DNA of 64,000 nucleotides from Stercorarius parasiticus. Taxonomy: Eukaryota; Chordata; Aves; Charadriiformes; Stercorariidae. Of this stretch, positions 1 through 11,100 are shown one piece after another. Made by a program: the position numbers and the translations under genes. The notes beneath the pieces were generated by a model, which made no database searches, was not told the origin of the DNA, and saw only the letters and a list, made by a program, of their open reading frames with translations. How positions within the stretch are numbered: the stretch's first letter is position 1; each line of letters starts with the position of its first letter. The stretch is from contig VWZL01000661.1 of assembly GCA_013396915.1 (NCBI GenBank), positions 352 to 64,351 on the forward strand. The letters are read 5' to 3'.

Positions 1-31
1 CTTCCAACCCAAACCATTCTGTGATTCTTCC
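1..31 (+). mobile_element. CR1 LINE 3' terminus, cut by the window edge
   Basis: The first 30 bases match the end of the CR1 3' UTR (the CTTCCAACCC block, then AACCATTCTGTGATTC). The same block closes the plus-strand CR1 copy ending at 21357. The body of the element lies outside the window. A run of 13 A residues (32-44) follows directly; CR1 normally ends in short ATTCTATG-type repeats rather than poly(A), so this run is probably separate. Confidence 0.8.
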
Positions 32-1600
32 AAAAAAAAAAAAATAGTTCTGAAGTAAAGCAATTCCCACATGCCCCAGGAGTGTAGGTCCGAGAGCAGA
101 GCAGTCCAGATCCACCTCCTCAGCATCTCCTTGCAGCCGCCTGCCTGACACCGGCAGCAGGGCTAGGCCGGAGGTGGGAGCTGCTGCCCGGTGATGGCAG
201 GGAGCAGGGCCTGAGGGGCTCAGCCAGCTGCTCAGGACACTGGTCCACCTGGGCAAGTTCTCCAAGGGTGTACCTTGCCAAAAGGGTCTCTCCCTGACTG
301 TAGCATGGCCCAGGTGGCCCCAGGGTCCTTCCAGCCGCTTGGTGCAGCCCAGCAACAATGCTGGAGCCACCAGCGGGCCCCGAGGGTGAAGGGAGTCCCC
401 CAGGAGCCAGGGAGCTGGCAGGCACTGATGGGCCACCCAGGGAGGTGGGAGGGAAGGGGGCACATTGGGTGGGGAGAGGCTCAGCAGATGGCCGTGCTGG
501 GACCTGACAAGCCTTCCTCAGGGCTCATGGGCTGAGATTATCCAAAGGCTTATTACTGTGCCAGCAAAAGGCACATCTGGAGCATGACAGTTGCTGCTGT
601 GCCAAATCTCAAGAGCAGTCTCCAAAACAAGCCAAAGCTTCCCAACAAAAGAAGCCCTTTTCTTTTTCATTTCTTTTTAGCACGAGCAACACAAAATTGC
701 CGAAAATGCAGCGCCAGACATGGCTGAAGTATTTCAGCCAAAACTTTCTCAAAACAAACAACAAGCCCACACAATAGACAGCCAGCATGGGAACTTTTAG
801 CTTAAGCGATTTAAGTGTGGCAGCATGAATGAGAGCTGAACCCAGAGTCTTACAAAAAGAAGCACGTTTTCATACTACAAGTGTCACCAGTTCTGCTTGT
901 AATTATTCCCAGAGAGCCAGTGTTGTGATACTTCAGCAGCACAGGAGAAGATAAACCATCTTGAAAACCCCTTTACCAGCCAGTGGAAACCAGTACCCAA
1001 CATGGGAAACACTTCGAAAGCACGGCAAGGCTTCCTAAGGCCATAAGTCAGGATCTTAGTGGTTTACACTGAGCCCTGGATGATGGGATGTAACCAGTGC
1101 CGCCATCACCCAGCTTGCGTCCCAGATAGACAGATTGCTCTGGAGAACCAAGGAGCAGCAGAAGTGACAGCTTGTCCAGCAGTGTACTTGAGGACAGATG
1201 ATGAACCTCTGGAAGCTGCCCTGGACAGCCAGGACATGCTCCTAGATGAGACTGCTATGCTAGTTTAGCAGCTCTTCTGCTATAACGCAGGCCTTGTCGA
1301 AAGGCCATGAGTCAGTCTTTGCTGGCAATGAATAGTGAAATCAAAATGGGAGCCAGATCATTAAAAAAATAGTTTGGAATGAATATGTGTAGGTATAGGT
1401 TACCTCCTATGATTCATACCATAACACATTGTTCAGCCAATAGATGGAGATTTTGATATTTTACTGTACATTTTCAAGTTATTTTTAAGATGGGCCTAAG
1501 TCATACAGCTTGGATCTAAATCAGCATTTTTGACCCCAAATTCACAGTTATTCTGAGGTGGGAACATCCAGATCTGCTTCTGTATTTAAAAAATTCTAAA
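32..1600. other. Non-coding flank downstream of KCNE2
   Basis: No gene is recognised. The stretch at 120-540 is GC-rich and gives overlapping short open frames on both strands, none with a domain or a convincing protein composition. A 69-codon plus-strand frame at 1059-1268 matches no family I know. SMIM11 and KCNE1, the usual downstream neighbours of KCNE2, were looked for by their conserved protein segments and not seen. A weak MIR-like string at 1490-1550 was not strong enough to annotate. Confidence 0.5.
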
Positions 1601-1628
1601 AAGAAATCAAGTTACTCATTCTCTTGGT

Positions 1629-1634
1629 TTTATT
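1629..1634 (-). promoter_or_regulatory. Candidate poly(A) signal of KCNE2
   Basis: Read on the minus strand this is a canonical AATAAA, about 225 bp past the KCNE2 stop codon. A variant ATTAAA lies nearer the stop at 1768-1773. A short 3' UTR fits what is known for mammalian KCNE2 mRNAs. Cleavage would be expected roughly 10-30 bases further down the minus strand (about 1600-1619). No transcript evidence is available here. Confidence 0.5.
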
Positions 1635-1857
1635 TTCCTGAAGAACAGAATATCAAAGCAAAGCACATTTTTCCTGGATGTTCCCTGACCAGCTATGCCA
1701 AAGTCCTCATGGAAAACAGTGATGTTGATTTCCTCAGCGCTGTGTTCCACATTGACCTGTCTGTTAATTTAATGAACAGTTTTACAGCTATTTGTAATTC
1801 CAGTGAGTTCCCTGCCTGTGGCTGTATGATTTCCTCATTACTGGTATTTCCAAAAAG

Positions 1858-2235
1858 TTAAGGTGATCCAGGGGTTGCTTTGTCCCTTGCAGCCAAATTT
1901 TCATGGATCACACACTTGAGGTCTTCTCGATTCAGAACCTGGCTTTTATACTTCTCGCCCCAGTCCTCAACGATGTACTGATGATAGGGGTCGTTGGAGT
2001 GCTCTCGCCTCTTTGATTTCACAGTACTCACCAAGATCGCCACAATAATGAAGGAGAACATCCCAATCATCACCATCAAATAAAGGATAACGTAGTCAAA
2101 GTTTTCAGCATCAACCTTGGCTTGCAATTTATTCGCCGCTTCTGTCATGTTTTTCCTCCAGCCGTTCATGTAAGTGAGGAAGGTTTCCTTGAAAATATCT
2201 TCCACTGCCCAAGTGAAGTTTCGCATTTCGGCCAT
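1858..2235 (-). CDS. KCNE2: KCNE2, potassium channel beta subunit (MiRP1)
   Basis: This encodes a 125-residue single-pass membrane protein, a regulatory subunit that associates with voltage-gated potassium channel alpha subunits such as KCNQ1 and hERG (KCNH2) in heart and gastric epithelium. From memory of the human protein (123 residues), numbering is collinear from residue 1 to about 110. Seen directly: extracellular N-terminus with both N-glycosylation sequons kept (N6-F-T and N29-M-T); a hydrophobic segment at about 48-72 ([20 protein letters not shown]); a basic stop-transfer stretch KSKRR at 73-77; and the conserved juxtamembrane motif [13 protein letters not shown] at 80-92. Residues M54, I57, V65 and R77, sites of human arrhythmia-linked variants, are unchanged. 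The C-terminus after about 113 diverges and is two residues longer. The start sits in a strong Kozak context (A at -3, G at +4). The whole coding sequence is in one exon, as in mammals. No frameshift or internal stop. Confidence 0.97.
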   Translation of the reverse strand: MAEMRNFTWAVEDIFKETFLTYMNGWRKNMTEAANKLQAKVDAENFDYVILYLMVMIGMFSFIIVAILVSTVKSKRREHSNDPYHQYIVEDWGEKYKSQVLNREDLKCVIHENLAARDKATPGSP

Positions 2236-2253
2236 CCTTGCAAGTTACGGCTA

Positions 2254-2255
2254 CT
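2254..2255 (-). other. KCNE2: Splice acceptor of the KCNE2 coding exon
   Basis: On the minus strand TGTTGTCTTCAG precedes the start codon, placing an AG acceptor at 2255-2254. The exon would begin at 2253, giving 18 bases of 5' UTR before the ATG. Mammalian KCNE2 has non-coding 5' exon(s) and one coding exon, so an acceptor is expected here. The polypyrimidine tract is weak. The matching 5' exon should lie at a higher coordinate and was not identified. Confidence 0.6.
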
Positions 2256-5089
2256 GAAGACAACATGATACTTATTTTAATCAAGTATCTCTACTAAAAT
2301 AGTTACATTGGTTTCTTTTGTCTGCATTATGCCAATTAAATAGTAACACCTGCCACTTGCCAGTGAAAATGTAGTCCCAATTTTATATCAGCTGAGAATC
2401 CCCATCTCTGAGTGGTTCGATATGTTCAGAGACTCAAGGAGGTCTTATTCCTTTCCTCACTCAGGTCATTTTTGGTCTGTGGGAAGCCAAATACTCTTTG
2501 GTGAAATCTAGTGAGCGTGGGCCCCCATGACCTGCGTTCCAGGCGTCGAGGCACACTGCCTACCCTACTGAGACAGGAGCTCTCAAGAAGCTCTGAGAAA
2601 AGCCTTTTTCTGCCTTTCCTACATAAAGAGGAGGGCGTGACTGGCTTGCAGCGTGCTAGCCTGCAAAAAGCAAAGGTTCTGGTAACAGCATATCACTCTG
2701 ATGCTCCTGTAGAACACCTGTCCTTCAATGCTTCGGGCCAGCCAAGCCCTACAACATGTGGCAAAGCTTCCACGAAAAGCCACTCAATTTCCGTGCGGTT
2801 TTCAAGCAATGAGGAGCTTTCTGCAGCCTATGGTAAGGGGCGGTGGATTTTCATCACTGGTAAGAAATGGCGGTGCCTTTGGAACTGGAGTTCAGCAGTG
2901 TACCTTCCTCTGCTTATTGTACTAGACTTGCAAGATCAGCACGCACAGAACAGGCACGCACACACAGCAGGACACAGGTACACTTGCATTTATACACGCA
3001 CACACACTCAAGCATAGGGATAAAGGTGACCTAATGAAAGTAAGCAAGCTATTAGAAAAGCCAAATACAAATTGTCTTGAAACTTTTTTTTTGGGTGCAA
3101 AATCTCTCTGCTTTTTCTTTGATTCAGAGCAAAAATTACTATGCTTTTTTCAGTAGGAAATAAAGAATTACCAACAGAAACTTACCTTTCCTGTGCCCTT
3201 CTCTGGTGAAATTCACAGTAACAATCAGGATTTTAAAACTCCACTGGATAATATGATGATACTCTCAAAAGGAGCAGAGATATCTTAAACTTTTAAGTAG
3301 CCCCTAGGCTGCACAAGCCTGTGAACAATTGTCGGTTAAATAAGTGCCTTGTACTGCACGCTTTGTGTTTATATTAAATTAAATGCTAAATCTAATCTCA
3401 CCTGGAAAGTCAAATATTGGCTGACAGCTTACATCAGTCATCCTGTCAGATGCTGAGTACTATTCTTTGTGCTTATTACTGCAATTTCATATATTGTAAA
3501 AGAGCGCTGTAGTGATTTCTAGGGGTAAACATTGATGCAGCTCGGTCTTTGTGGACCCAGACAAAAGAAAAGTAAAGATGAGCTCTACAAAATAATGATA
3601 ATAATAATTCCCTTGGCTGATACGGGCATGAGAGGCTGAGCAGTGAGTAGGCAGTGCGGAAGCCTGCCAGCCTGTCAGGCTGCTTAGTGCCTACAATTTG
3701 CCTTTCCTTTTCTTCCACCAAGATCATGCTTGTTAGTGATCGACCCCTCCCTGAAGCCCTTCCTGTGAGAAGCAGGTCTTCATGCACAGCCAGGACCAAT
3801 CTCTCTGAGCTCTGCTCTGTGTGTGCCTCACTCGTGATCTGGAGCAAGAAAAGACAAAAACCTATATTTAAAAAAAAAAAAGCAGAATTAATTAATGTTG
3901 ATTTTCTTTCTAGCAAATGGCACACGCTGACACCTGACTGAAAGGCTCTGAGTCACACCTTAGGAAATAGCAGTGCGCTCAGTGAAATGAGACAACTTTG
4001 GTTTTAGTCGACAACAGTTCCTGGCTATGATGGGGACATCCAAGGGAGGGGGATTAGGGTGGGACTGTGGTGCAAAGTGCTCTGCAAGCACATGTGCTGG
4101 GACCGACTTTCTCTAAAAATATTTTCATTTTACTGGTAGTCCTGCCTAGGCAGTTTGCAAAGAAAGCAATTTCTCAGGTAGCTCTGCTTTGAGGAAGATA
4201 AAACAAACTGAATCAACAGCACACATCAGAAAAAGGGACTCTTGGTACGGAAACTTGTTAATCCCTGAGGAAGCCCTGCTAGTGCTGTGCTGCTGACATT
4301 GTCATGGTTACTCCTATCATTTCTTCTGGATGATTTTCTGTGCATGAAAACCTCCCAGCATGGGGGCGAGCTGCTGGCAGCATTTCTTCTCTGATCTCCC
4401 GCTTCTCTCCAGCAGTTTACCACGTGTCCTTGGATCGGCTCCTCGAAGTCGAGGTAGTTGCTTCTGTTTGTTTTGATGAAACCCATAAGACAGAAGCTCC
4501 GTGGCAAGTCCAGCCTCCTGCATTGCACAGCCAGAGACGCATCCTGGTTGGTCCTGGCTGGATAAAGTCACCTGGAGCCACCAGAGGAGCTCCCAAATGC
4601 AGGGCTGTGAGCCTGGCTATGGAAATGAGAGAGGAGCCATAGCCCTGGAGGTTCCCAAGCAGAGCAGCTTGGGAACTGCTGCCCTGGTATGTCAATAGCC
4701 AGGTGAAAGGACTTATCCCTCCTTCAACCAACCTATTCTACCATCTGTTCCTGTTCCATTGGCCAATACTTGCAGGCATACACTCACACACAGGCATACC
4801 TACGTATATAAAAGATGCACGTGTTCTCAAGCAGACCTGAAATCTAACTGCCAACTCTGTTCTCATCCACACCAGAAGAGTCCTTGAATAATCCCGTTCT
4901 GCTGCGTGTCCCTCTGAAGGTCATATTTGCTCAGGGCTTGCTTAGTCTCTAAAGCAATGAGGTGATCAAGGACAGACAGCGTGGAACTGGTTAAAAAGAA
5001 GGAAGGGCAGCCAAATGTCTTGGGCAGGAAAGGCAACTGCCTTAATCTTAGTCTATCCCAAATGGAGACTAATATTAAGCAAAATGCTC
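2256..5089. other. Gene-free interval upstream of the KCNE2 coding exon
   Basis: Intron or 5' flank of KCNE2. It contains the longest open frame in the window outside KCNE2 (plus strand, 2511-3017, 168 codons). That frame ends inside a CA-rich low-complexity stretch, shows no domain, and is judged a chance frame. Other frames at 3476-3941 and 4226-4731 overlap one another on both strands, as expected for non-coding DNA. Confidence 0.5.
2941..3013. repeat. Degenerate CA-rich simple repeat
   Basis: Alternating CA/CACG/TACA tracts on the plus strand (GCACGCACACACAG, then CACGCACACACACTCA). It is interrupted and irregular, so an old microsatellite rather than a pure one. Confidence 0.6.
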
Positions 5090-5565
5090 CCGGTCTTAAT
5101 GGAGGGAGGCAGTGACCGTTGTTGAGCCCAGAATGGATAGGTCATGGCAATCAGGAAGAGTCCTTGGTGACTGGAAAAAGCCAAATGTCATGCTCATCCT
5201 TGAGAAGGGCAATGATGGCCCAGGAAGCTGAAGGATGATCAACCACATCTCAAACCATGTGACAATTAAGGGACATATCCTTCTGGAATCCATTATCAGG
5301 CATGTGAAGAATAAAAGGTGATTAGAAAAAGCCAGCATAGATTTACTAATTATGCCTGGTCAAGCTTATTGCTTTTTATCGTGAGATAATCGGAGGACTA
5401 TTTCAGTGGATGAAGGGCAGAGTGGTAGTGGTGGTTTACCTTCACTTTAGCAAGGTTTCAGCATGGTCTCTCATAATACTCTTATAGCCAGATCAGAGAG
5501 ATATGAACCAGATGTGTGGACTCCAGAACTAGTTGGACCACTGTCCTGGGCAAGATAGAGTAAAT
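5090..5565 (+). mobile_element. Degenerate CR1 LINE fragment, reverse-transcriptase region
   Basis: In shifting plus-strand frames the sequence reads like the CR1 ORF2 reverse transcriptase. A segment resembling GDWKKPNVMLILEKGN at about 5168-5215 corresponds to the family's DWRKANVTPIFKKGK block. VVVVYLHFSKV at about 5430-5460 corresponds to VVYLDFSKAF, followed by VSHNTLIA. Several frameshifts and stops separate the blocks, and the 3' part of the element is missing. It is clearly older than the CR1 copies at 7.5, 21 and 31.5 kb. Boundaries are approximate. Confidence 0.8.
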
Positions 5566-7480
5566 GACAACCAGTAGCAGATCTGGATGCCGGGCTTTAT
5601 GGAAGAACTAAGGAGATTAGTGCTTTTACACCCATCTGCCAGCTCCAGCAGAGCAACTGACTATTCACTGATGAACCAGTGCTGTGGCAACATCTGCTCT
5701 TGCCTCCCAGGTGGTGTGGAGCAGGTGGACCCATTCCGTGACAGGGTGTTGTCATCAGCAGGAGCTACACCACATGTAAACATGCACAGTATTTAACAAT
5801 TTGTATAGACAACATAACAATTGGATGTATTTTCACATGTAGCAGCCCTGTGGTCTTGAAGATACCATTCAAGGAAAATATTTTCTTTTTAGATGTACAG
5901 TAGGTTCAGAACTGAATGATATTTGATTGTTGATAATCTTCGTGATTGATAACCCTTCGGTGACTGTTTAGCAATGTATTCATTTGTTGACTATTTTACA
6001 AATCCTTTGTCAGTCTTACTGGTGAGACAGTGAAGACGGTAGCAGACATATTGAAGATCTTGTGATTAGACGCAGATCTCATTGGAGGGTTTATGTGAGC
6101 TCATTAGCAATTCATCTCTCCCAACATTTTGCAACATCTATTGTAAATGCATAAAGGGATACTCATAAGTAAAGACAAATTTGCATACACATAACATACA
6201 TAGATCAGTATCTATAGGATTGGAATGGGGTGCTCAATTTTCTGTGTTTCTTGTAAAAGATAAGATTAACAGAAGATTGTTATTGACAGTGATCTTTGTT
6301 CCCCAGACATTTCGCTTCATAGGAGCTTCCAGTGTACTCAATCACTTTTTTCCAGTCCTCCATCAGTTGTTTCCCTGTATTCTCTGCAATAAACAGAGAA
6401 ACTTTACACTGCATTTTAAATCAGCAGCTGATATATTTATACAGAGCTTTTGTCATCTTCTTTTTCCTTCATTTTCTTTGAAGTAAGGAAATTAACCGTA
6501 CATAGGGTTCATTACTTAGGATCATTAATTTTACAGGGTTAATTCTTAGAAACAAGAGAATATGTCTGTTAAGTGTGGTTATTGGAGAGGTAGCCTGTGA
6601 TATGTACCTATGTATTTTTCCTTAGGTATTTCTTCTGTTCTGGTTAAATCATAATATTGTACTATTCACTATGCCTTTCAGACCTCAAACCTTTGTATAC
6701 ACAGACTTAACCAACAATCTTCTCAGCCTTTAACTACTGATATGCTATACTGCTAACTACTGATATTTAGAGTGCTGATAGCATTTAATTAGTTTCCCCA
6801 CTGCTTTAAACTTTTTACCTTCTTGATAGCCCTCCTAGATTCCTTCTGGTATTTACACATTTGCTTAAAAGAACATTAGTGAAACCAACAGTTGTGTCCC
6901 TGGGTCTGGCTGCTGCTTTTCAAGTTGTCTGTCAGTCAATCACCCTGTAAAACAAAGAGACCTACCAAGGCCACTAGGTTTTTATAGTTTCCCTTTAACT
7001 GTGACTGCTGAAACATTTCCTTGTAAGATTACTCAAGATTACATCTGTTAATTAAGTTTGAACTTGTTCTCTATGTTGATTTTTCTTTTTATCCAATTTT
7101 TACTACATCTCGGGACATGTTCCAGCTCCTTCTGGTTTCTCATAACCGCATTGGTAATTAAAGATACTGCCTCTTTATTTTTTGGTTTGCAGTTGTGCTT
7201 CTAGGTCTCTTACCTGTTTCTTGCATTCTTGTGTCAAGCTTCTTCAATGGGTCAGCATGTGTAAGCTACCACCTCTCCAGGACGTTTGACTTCCACCTCT
7301 CGAACATTTAACTCTTCTGCCTCTGTTCGCCATTCCTCTAAGCAAATCTTTATGGTTTTATTTTCTTTCTTCATTCACCCCATGCAAGATGGGTGTAATT
7401 TTCTTTCCCAAGATAAGGAAGATAGGATTGGTACATCTTTTCCTCCCAAAGTTATGGTTTTCAGCATAGCTGGGAGTTTT
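5566..7480. other. AT-rich intergenic sequence, nothing identified
   Basis: No gene, RNA or clear repeat recognised. On the minus strand around 7160-7240 one frame briefly gives a coiled-coil-like string (KKQVRDLEAQLQTKK), which could be a remnant of a retroelement ORF1, but the match is too short to assign. Confidence 0.4.
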
Positions 7481-8132
7481 CATAGAATGGTTAGAGTTAG
7501 AAGGGACCTTAAAGATCATCTAGTTCCAACCCCCCTGCCATGGGCAGGGACACCTCCCACTAGACCAGGCTGCTCAAAGCCCCATCCAGCCTGGCCTTGA
7601 ACATCTCCAGGGATGGGGCAGCCACAGCTTCTCTGGGCAACCTGTTCCAGTGCCTCACCACCTTCACGGTAAAGAATTTATTCCTAATATCTAACCTAAA
7701 TCTACCCTTCTCCAGTTTGAAGCCATTACCCCTCGTCCTGTCGCTACATGCCCTTGTAAAAACTCCCTCCTCATCTTTCCTGTAGGTTCCTTTTAAGTAC
7801 TGTAAGGCTGCTATAAGGTCTCTCTGGGGCCTTCTCTTCTCCATGCTGAACAGCCCCAACTCTCTCAGCCTGTCTTCGTAGCAGAGGTGCTCCAGCCCAC
7901 TGATCATCTTCGTGGCCCTCCTCTGGACTTGCTCTGAGAGGTTCATGTCCTTCTTACGTTGGGGGCCCCAGAGCTGGATGCAGTACTCCAGGTGGAGTCT
8001 CAGGAGAGCAGAGGGGCAGATTTACCTCCCCGGACCTGCTGGCCACGGTTCTTTTGTTGCAGCCCAGGATGCAGTTGGCTTTCTGGGCTGCGAGCGCACA
8101 TTGCCAGCTCATGTTGAGCTTCTCATCAACCA
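7481..8132 (-). mobile_element. CR1 LINE, 5'-truncated, with 3' end of ORF2
   Basis: About 650 bp of CR1 in reverse orientation. The 3' end (TAGAATGGTT then AGAAGGGACCTTAAAGATCATC) is at 7481, and homology with the longer copy at 31.5 kb is lost at about 8132 (inside the LLINH/STPKS region), giving the usual 5' truncation. An uninterrupted frame at 7560-7946 encodes the ORF2 C-terminus, ending [13 protein letters not shown] as in the other young copies. Flanking DNA on both sides is unrelated AT-rich sequence. Confidence 0.95.
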
Positions 8133-11100
8133 TTTTAATTTCTTGTCCTATACAGGTTGGGTTTTCTTTTTAAGTGGGGAAATCCTTTTGCAATTGTTTA
8201 TCTCTTATGTGACTGTTCTTCCATCTTTCAGGGAGCAGTGTTTAGAGGTTTCATCCTTAGCCTATTTTCTTGGGCCTTGTCTGCTCAATGGTAAATACAT
8301 TTGGTGGTTCAGCAGTTGGGATATTCTTTTTTTCTGCGAGACTCTGAGACTTAATTGCGTGTTATACAGTTTGATCACGTGCTATAACACTTGGAGTACA
8401 TTTGTGAAAGTTGTAACCCCCATCCTTTCACGTTGGATCTGGTATAGGTGCTAGACGAGAGGAACAGCTGATCTGCTGGAAGGTAGGCTGCTATTCAGAG
8501 GGATCTTGGCAGGCTATCCCCAGAACATTCGTAGCTGATAAAAACCTATCTCTAAATATTAGAGTAACTCCATGTCTGAAGGTCGCTCCCTCGTCACGTC
8601 AGAGACCCACATCAGGATGCACTGTCCTTAATACCTTGTATTAAAATAATGAAAATAGTGCAGACGGTGGAGAGGGACATCAGGAACAGACCTTTGTGAC
8701 TAAATAAAAATATATTTGACAAAGCAACATTTTCCAGTCTTCACTTAAATGAGAGGAAAAGCATTCAGAAGGAAAGTGAATTTTAACCGTATTTTGCTAA
8801 GCAGTACAAGCGTAAGCAAGGCTGTGAGGAAAACCCTTTGTGTGTATGAGGAAAGAATGTATCTCATCAAGATGCATTCAACAGTGAGGGTCTCCAGCCT
8901 AAGCAGTTTCTCAACCCTGAAAAAACCAAGCAGGGGGTTAGAAAAAAACAAGAAGTCGGATCCTGAACTCTGACTGTGTCTTGTGCCAGGACTGCACTGC
9001 AGCTGAGGTACAGGCAGCTGCCACCCTGCCAAGAAATGCACTGCTCCCCTCAGCCCAAGATGCAGGGATGGAGAAATCATGGCCAGGTGGAGACTGCAGT
9101 CATTCAGCTTTGTTGCTATGGTTTTATGTGTTGCTGTTGCAAAAGCTTTAGAGGATAAATAAGGGTGTTGCCTGCACATAGCCTTTAAACGAAAAAGCAA
9201 ACACTAATATTTCACCGTGTCCGATGCTGAGCTTCTAGTGACTTAAGGAAATTCACTCCTCAGGCTCTTTGAGATTACCCTTTTGAAAGCATAGAGGGAA
9301 AATAAACACCTTTCCAAACAATGGCCACAGAGACGGCTTTTGCTGGGGACAGATAGCTCTGAGGGGAGTGTTGTCCAACACGCTGCAGGTGAAGGGCATC
9401 CCCACATCAGCCCTGGAGAACATGAGCTGCTGAGTGACCTCCACTCCCAGCAAAAGCAATGGGGATGGTGCCTGCATGCACCGCTGATAAACTGCACAGC
9501 AGCTGGCAGCGCTGCCCTCCTCCTGTCTGCTAACACCAGGGTAGGACTAACAAGGGCTACCTGTTACGGCCACATGCCCATTAGCACCTTAGTGTGTGCC
9601 TGCACGCAGGCTGATTGCCTCTCACAGGGAAACGCCATCCTCACTGCAGCCCAGGCAGCCAGAGGGCTCCTGAAAGGCAGATTGGGCTGTCAGCTCGCAG
9701 CCTGACCTCTTCTCACAGCCACAGCCTGAGGACAGCATCCTTCTGGCTGGGAAGATAAGATGTGGCACCTCGAATCCATCTATGTGTGTCCCTCAGAGAA
9801 GAAAAGAAACCTGAAGTGCCCACACAGGTTTCCTCCTAGATACTGAGTGGATTTTCGCCATACTTTCAGTGGTAATTAACATATTGTTGCCTGCAGCTAA
9901 ACTGCAGTGCACCACCCACAGTTACCTGAAGGCAAGGTCCTGCTCAAGGTCAGCGTCATGAAAGGCAAAGTTAATGGTAATAGCTGACAGCGACACTTTT
10001 GTTCCTAGCAGCTTAAGCTGAATCTGTCCTTTGGATGGGAAGCTGCAGGTCAGTTGCTTGCTGCGTTGTAGGTAGGAACTGCAAGCTCTGCAGACACACG
10101 CACACCTCCCGCATGCACAAGCACACTTGGTACCACCCAACATCACTGCCCTCTGCTCCTCACCCACAGCCCCCAGGCCCTTATGGAGGAATATGGTCAG
10201 TGGCTTAGCCAGAGCAGTTAAAAGGTTGGAGAGATGGTAGTAAAAACTTGGATGGAGAGTATAAATGTCACCCAGGACAGTGTACACAGCAAGGTACTGG
10301 CTGTGCCCACCTGCCCTCTGCTTCCACAGGATATCTCTGAAAACCACAGGTCATTTGCCATCGGTGGTTTGAACAAGCACCAACAGTGGTATGGAGGCAC
10401 CACTGTCCCTCATGCCCCTCACGTAGCCTGGGATCTGGGCCCTCTGCCCTGGGAGCCCCTGTACAGCTCTGATGCTTATACACTTGATAGCTGCACTCCT
10501 GGTCCTGGAAATAAAATTGTATCATGATCCATCAGCCTCAAATAGTTTTTTTTGTCCTGGCATTTGCTCTGATAAACACTATTTGCGTAGCTAAAGACCG
10601 ACTAAATAAGTGTGTGCGGTGCAGTTCAATTAACAGACTTTCTGGGACAGTAAAGGTAGTGACTGCTGTTCTCAAACAGAAATACTTTCCCTCTGCAGAG
10701 AGCCAGCCCAGCCTGACTGAGATATCACCTCTACCTGCACCTCAGTTTGACTTCCAGTGATGTCCACAGATGAACATGATGACAGATGAACGTTTCTTCT
10801 TTCTGTGTGTGTTGGCTCTTGAGGTGTCTGGGCTGGGGAAGTGAAACAGCTCTGTACATGTTCTTTCCACTTCCCTGCAATGCATCCAGGGACAGGCAAG
10901 CCAGAGCCGAGGTGGTGGGAGAGGGCCAAAGGTATGTGCTTTGGCCTCAAGCTGACCTGAGGTTTTGTTTGGGATTGCCCTGGGCAGCAGGTGACAGAAA
11001 TTGCAGCACAGATGTACAATGGTAGCAGGCATCACGCCACACCTGCTCTCTGGCAAAAAAACATTTCTCACAACCAAACTTACTTGACCCTTGGGTCTCC

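Noticed and set aside
1490..1550. MIR-like string downstream of KCNE2
   Set aside because: Only one short block (GGCCTAAGTCATACAGC) resembles the core, with nothing collinear on either side.
2511..3017. 168-codon open frame on the plus strand, just upstream of and opposite to KCNE2
   Set aside because: No domain or family resemblance; its end is encoded by a CA-rich simple repeat (THTQA-type peptide); no evidence of splicing or a promoter. Best explained as a chance frame.
7080..7460. Minus-strand coiled-coil-like string, possible retroelement ORF1
   Set aside because: Only about 15 residues look ordered, with stops on both sides; no family match.
7560..7946. 128-codon frame that looks protein-like
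   Set aside because: It is real coding sequence in origin but is the C-terminus of CR1 ORF2, so it is annotated as part of a mobile element and not as a host gene.
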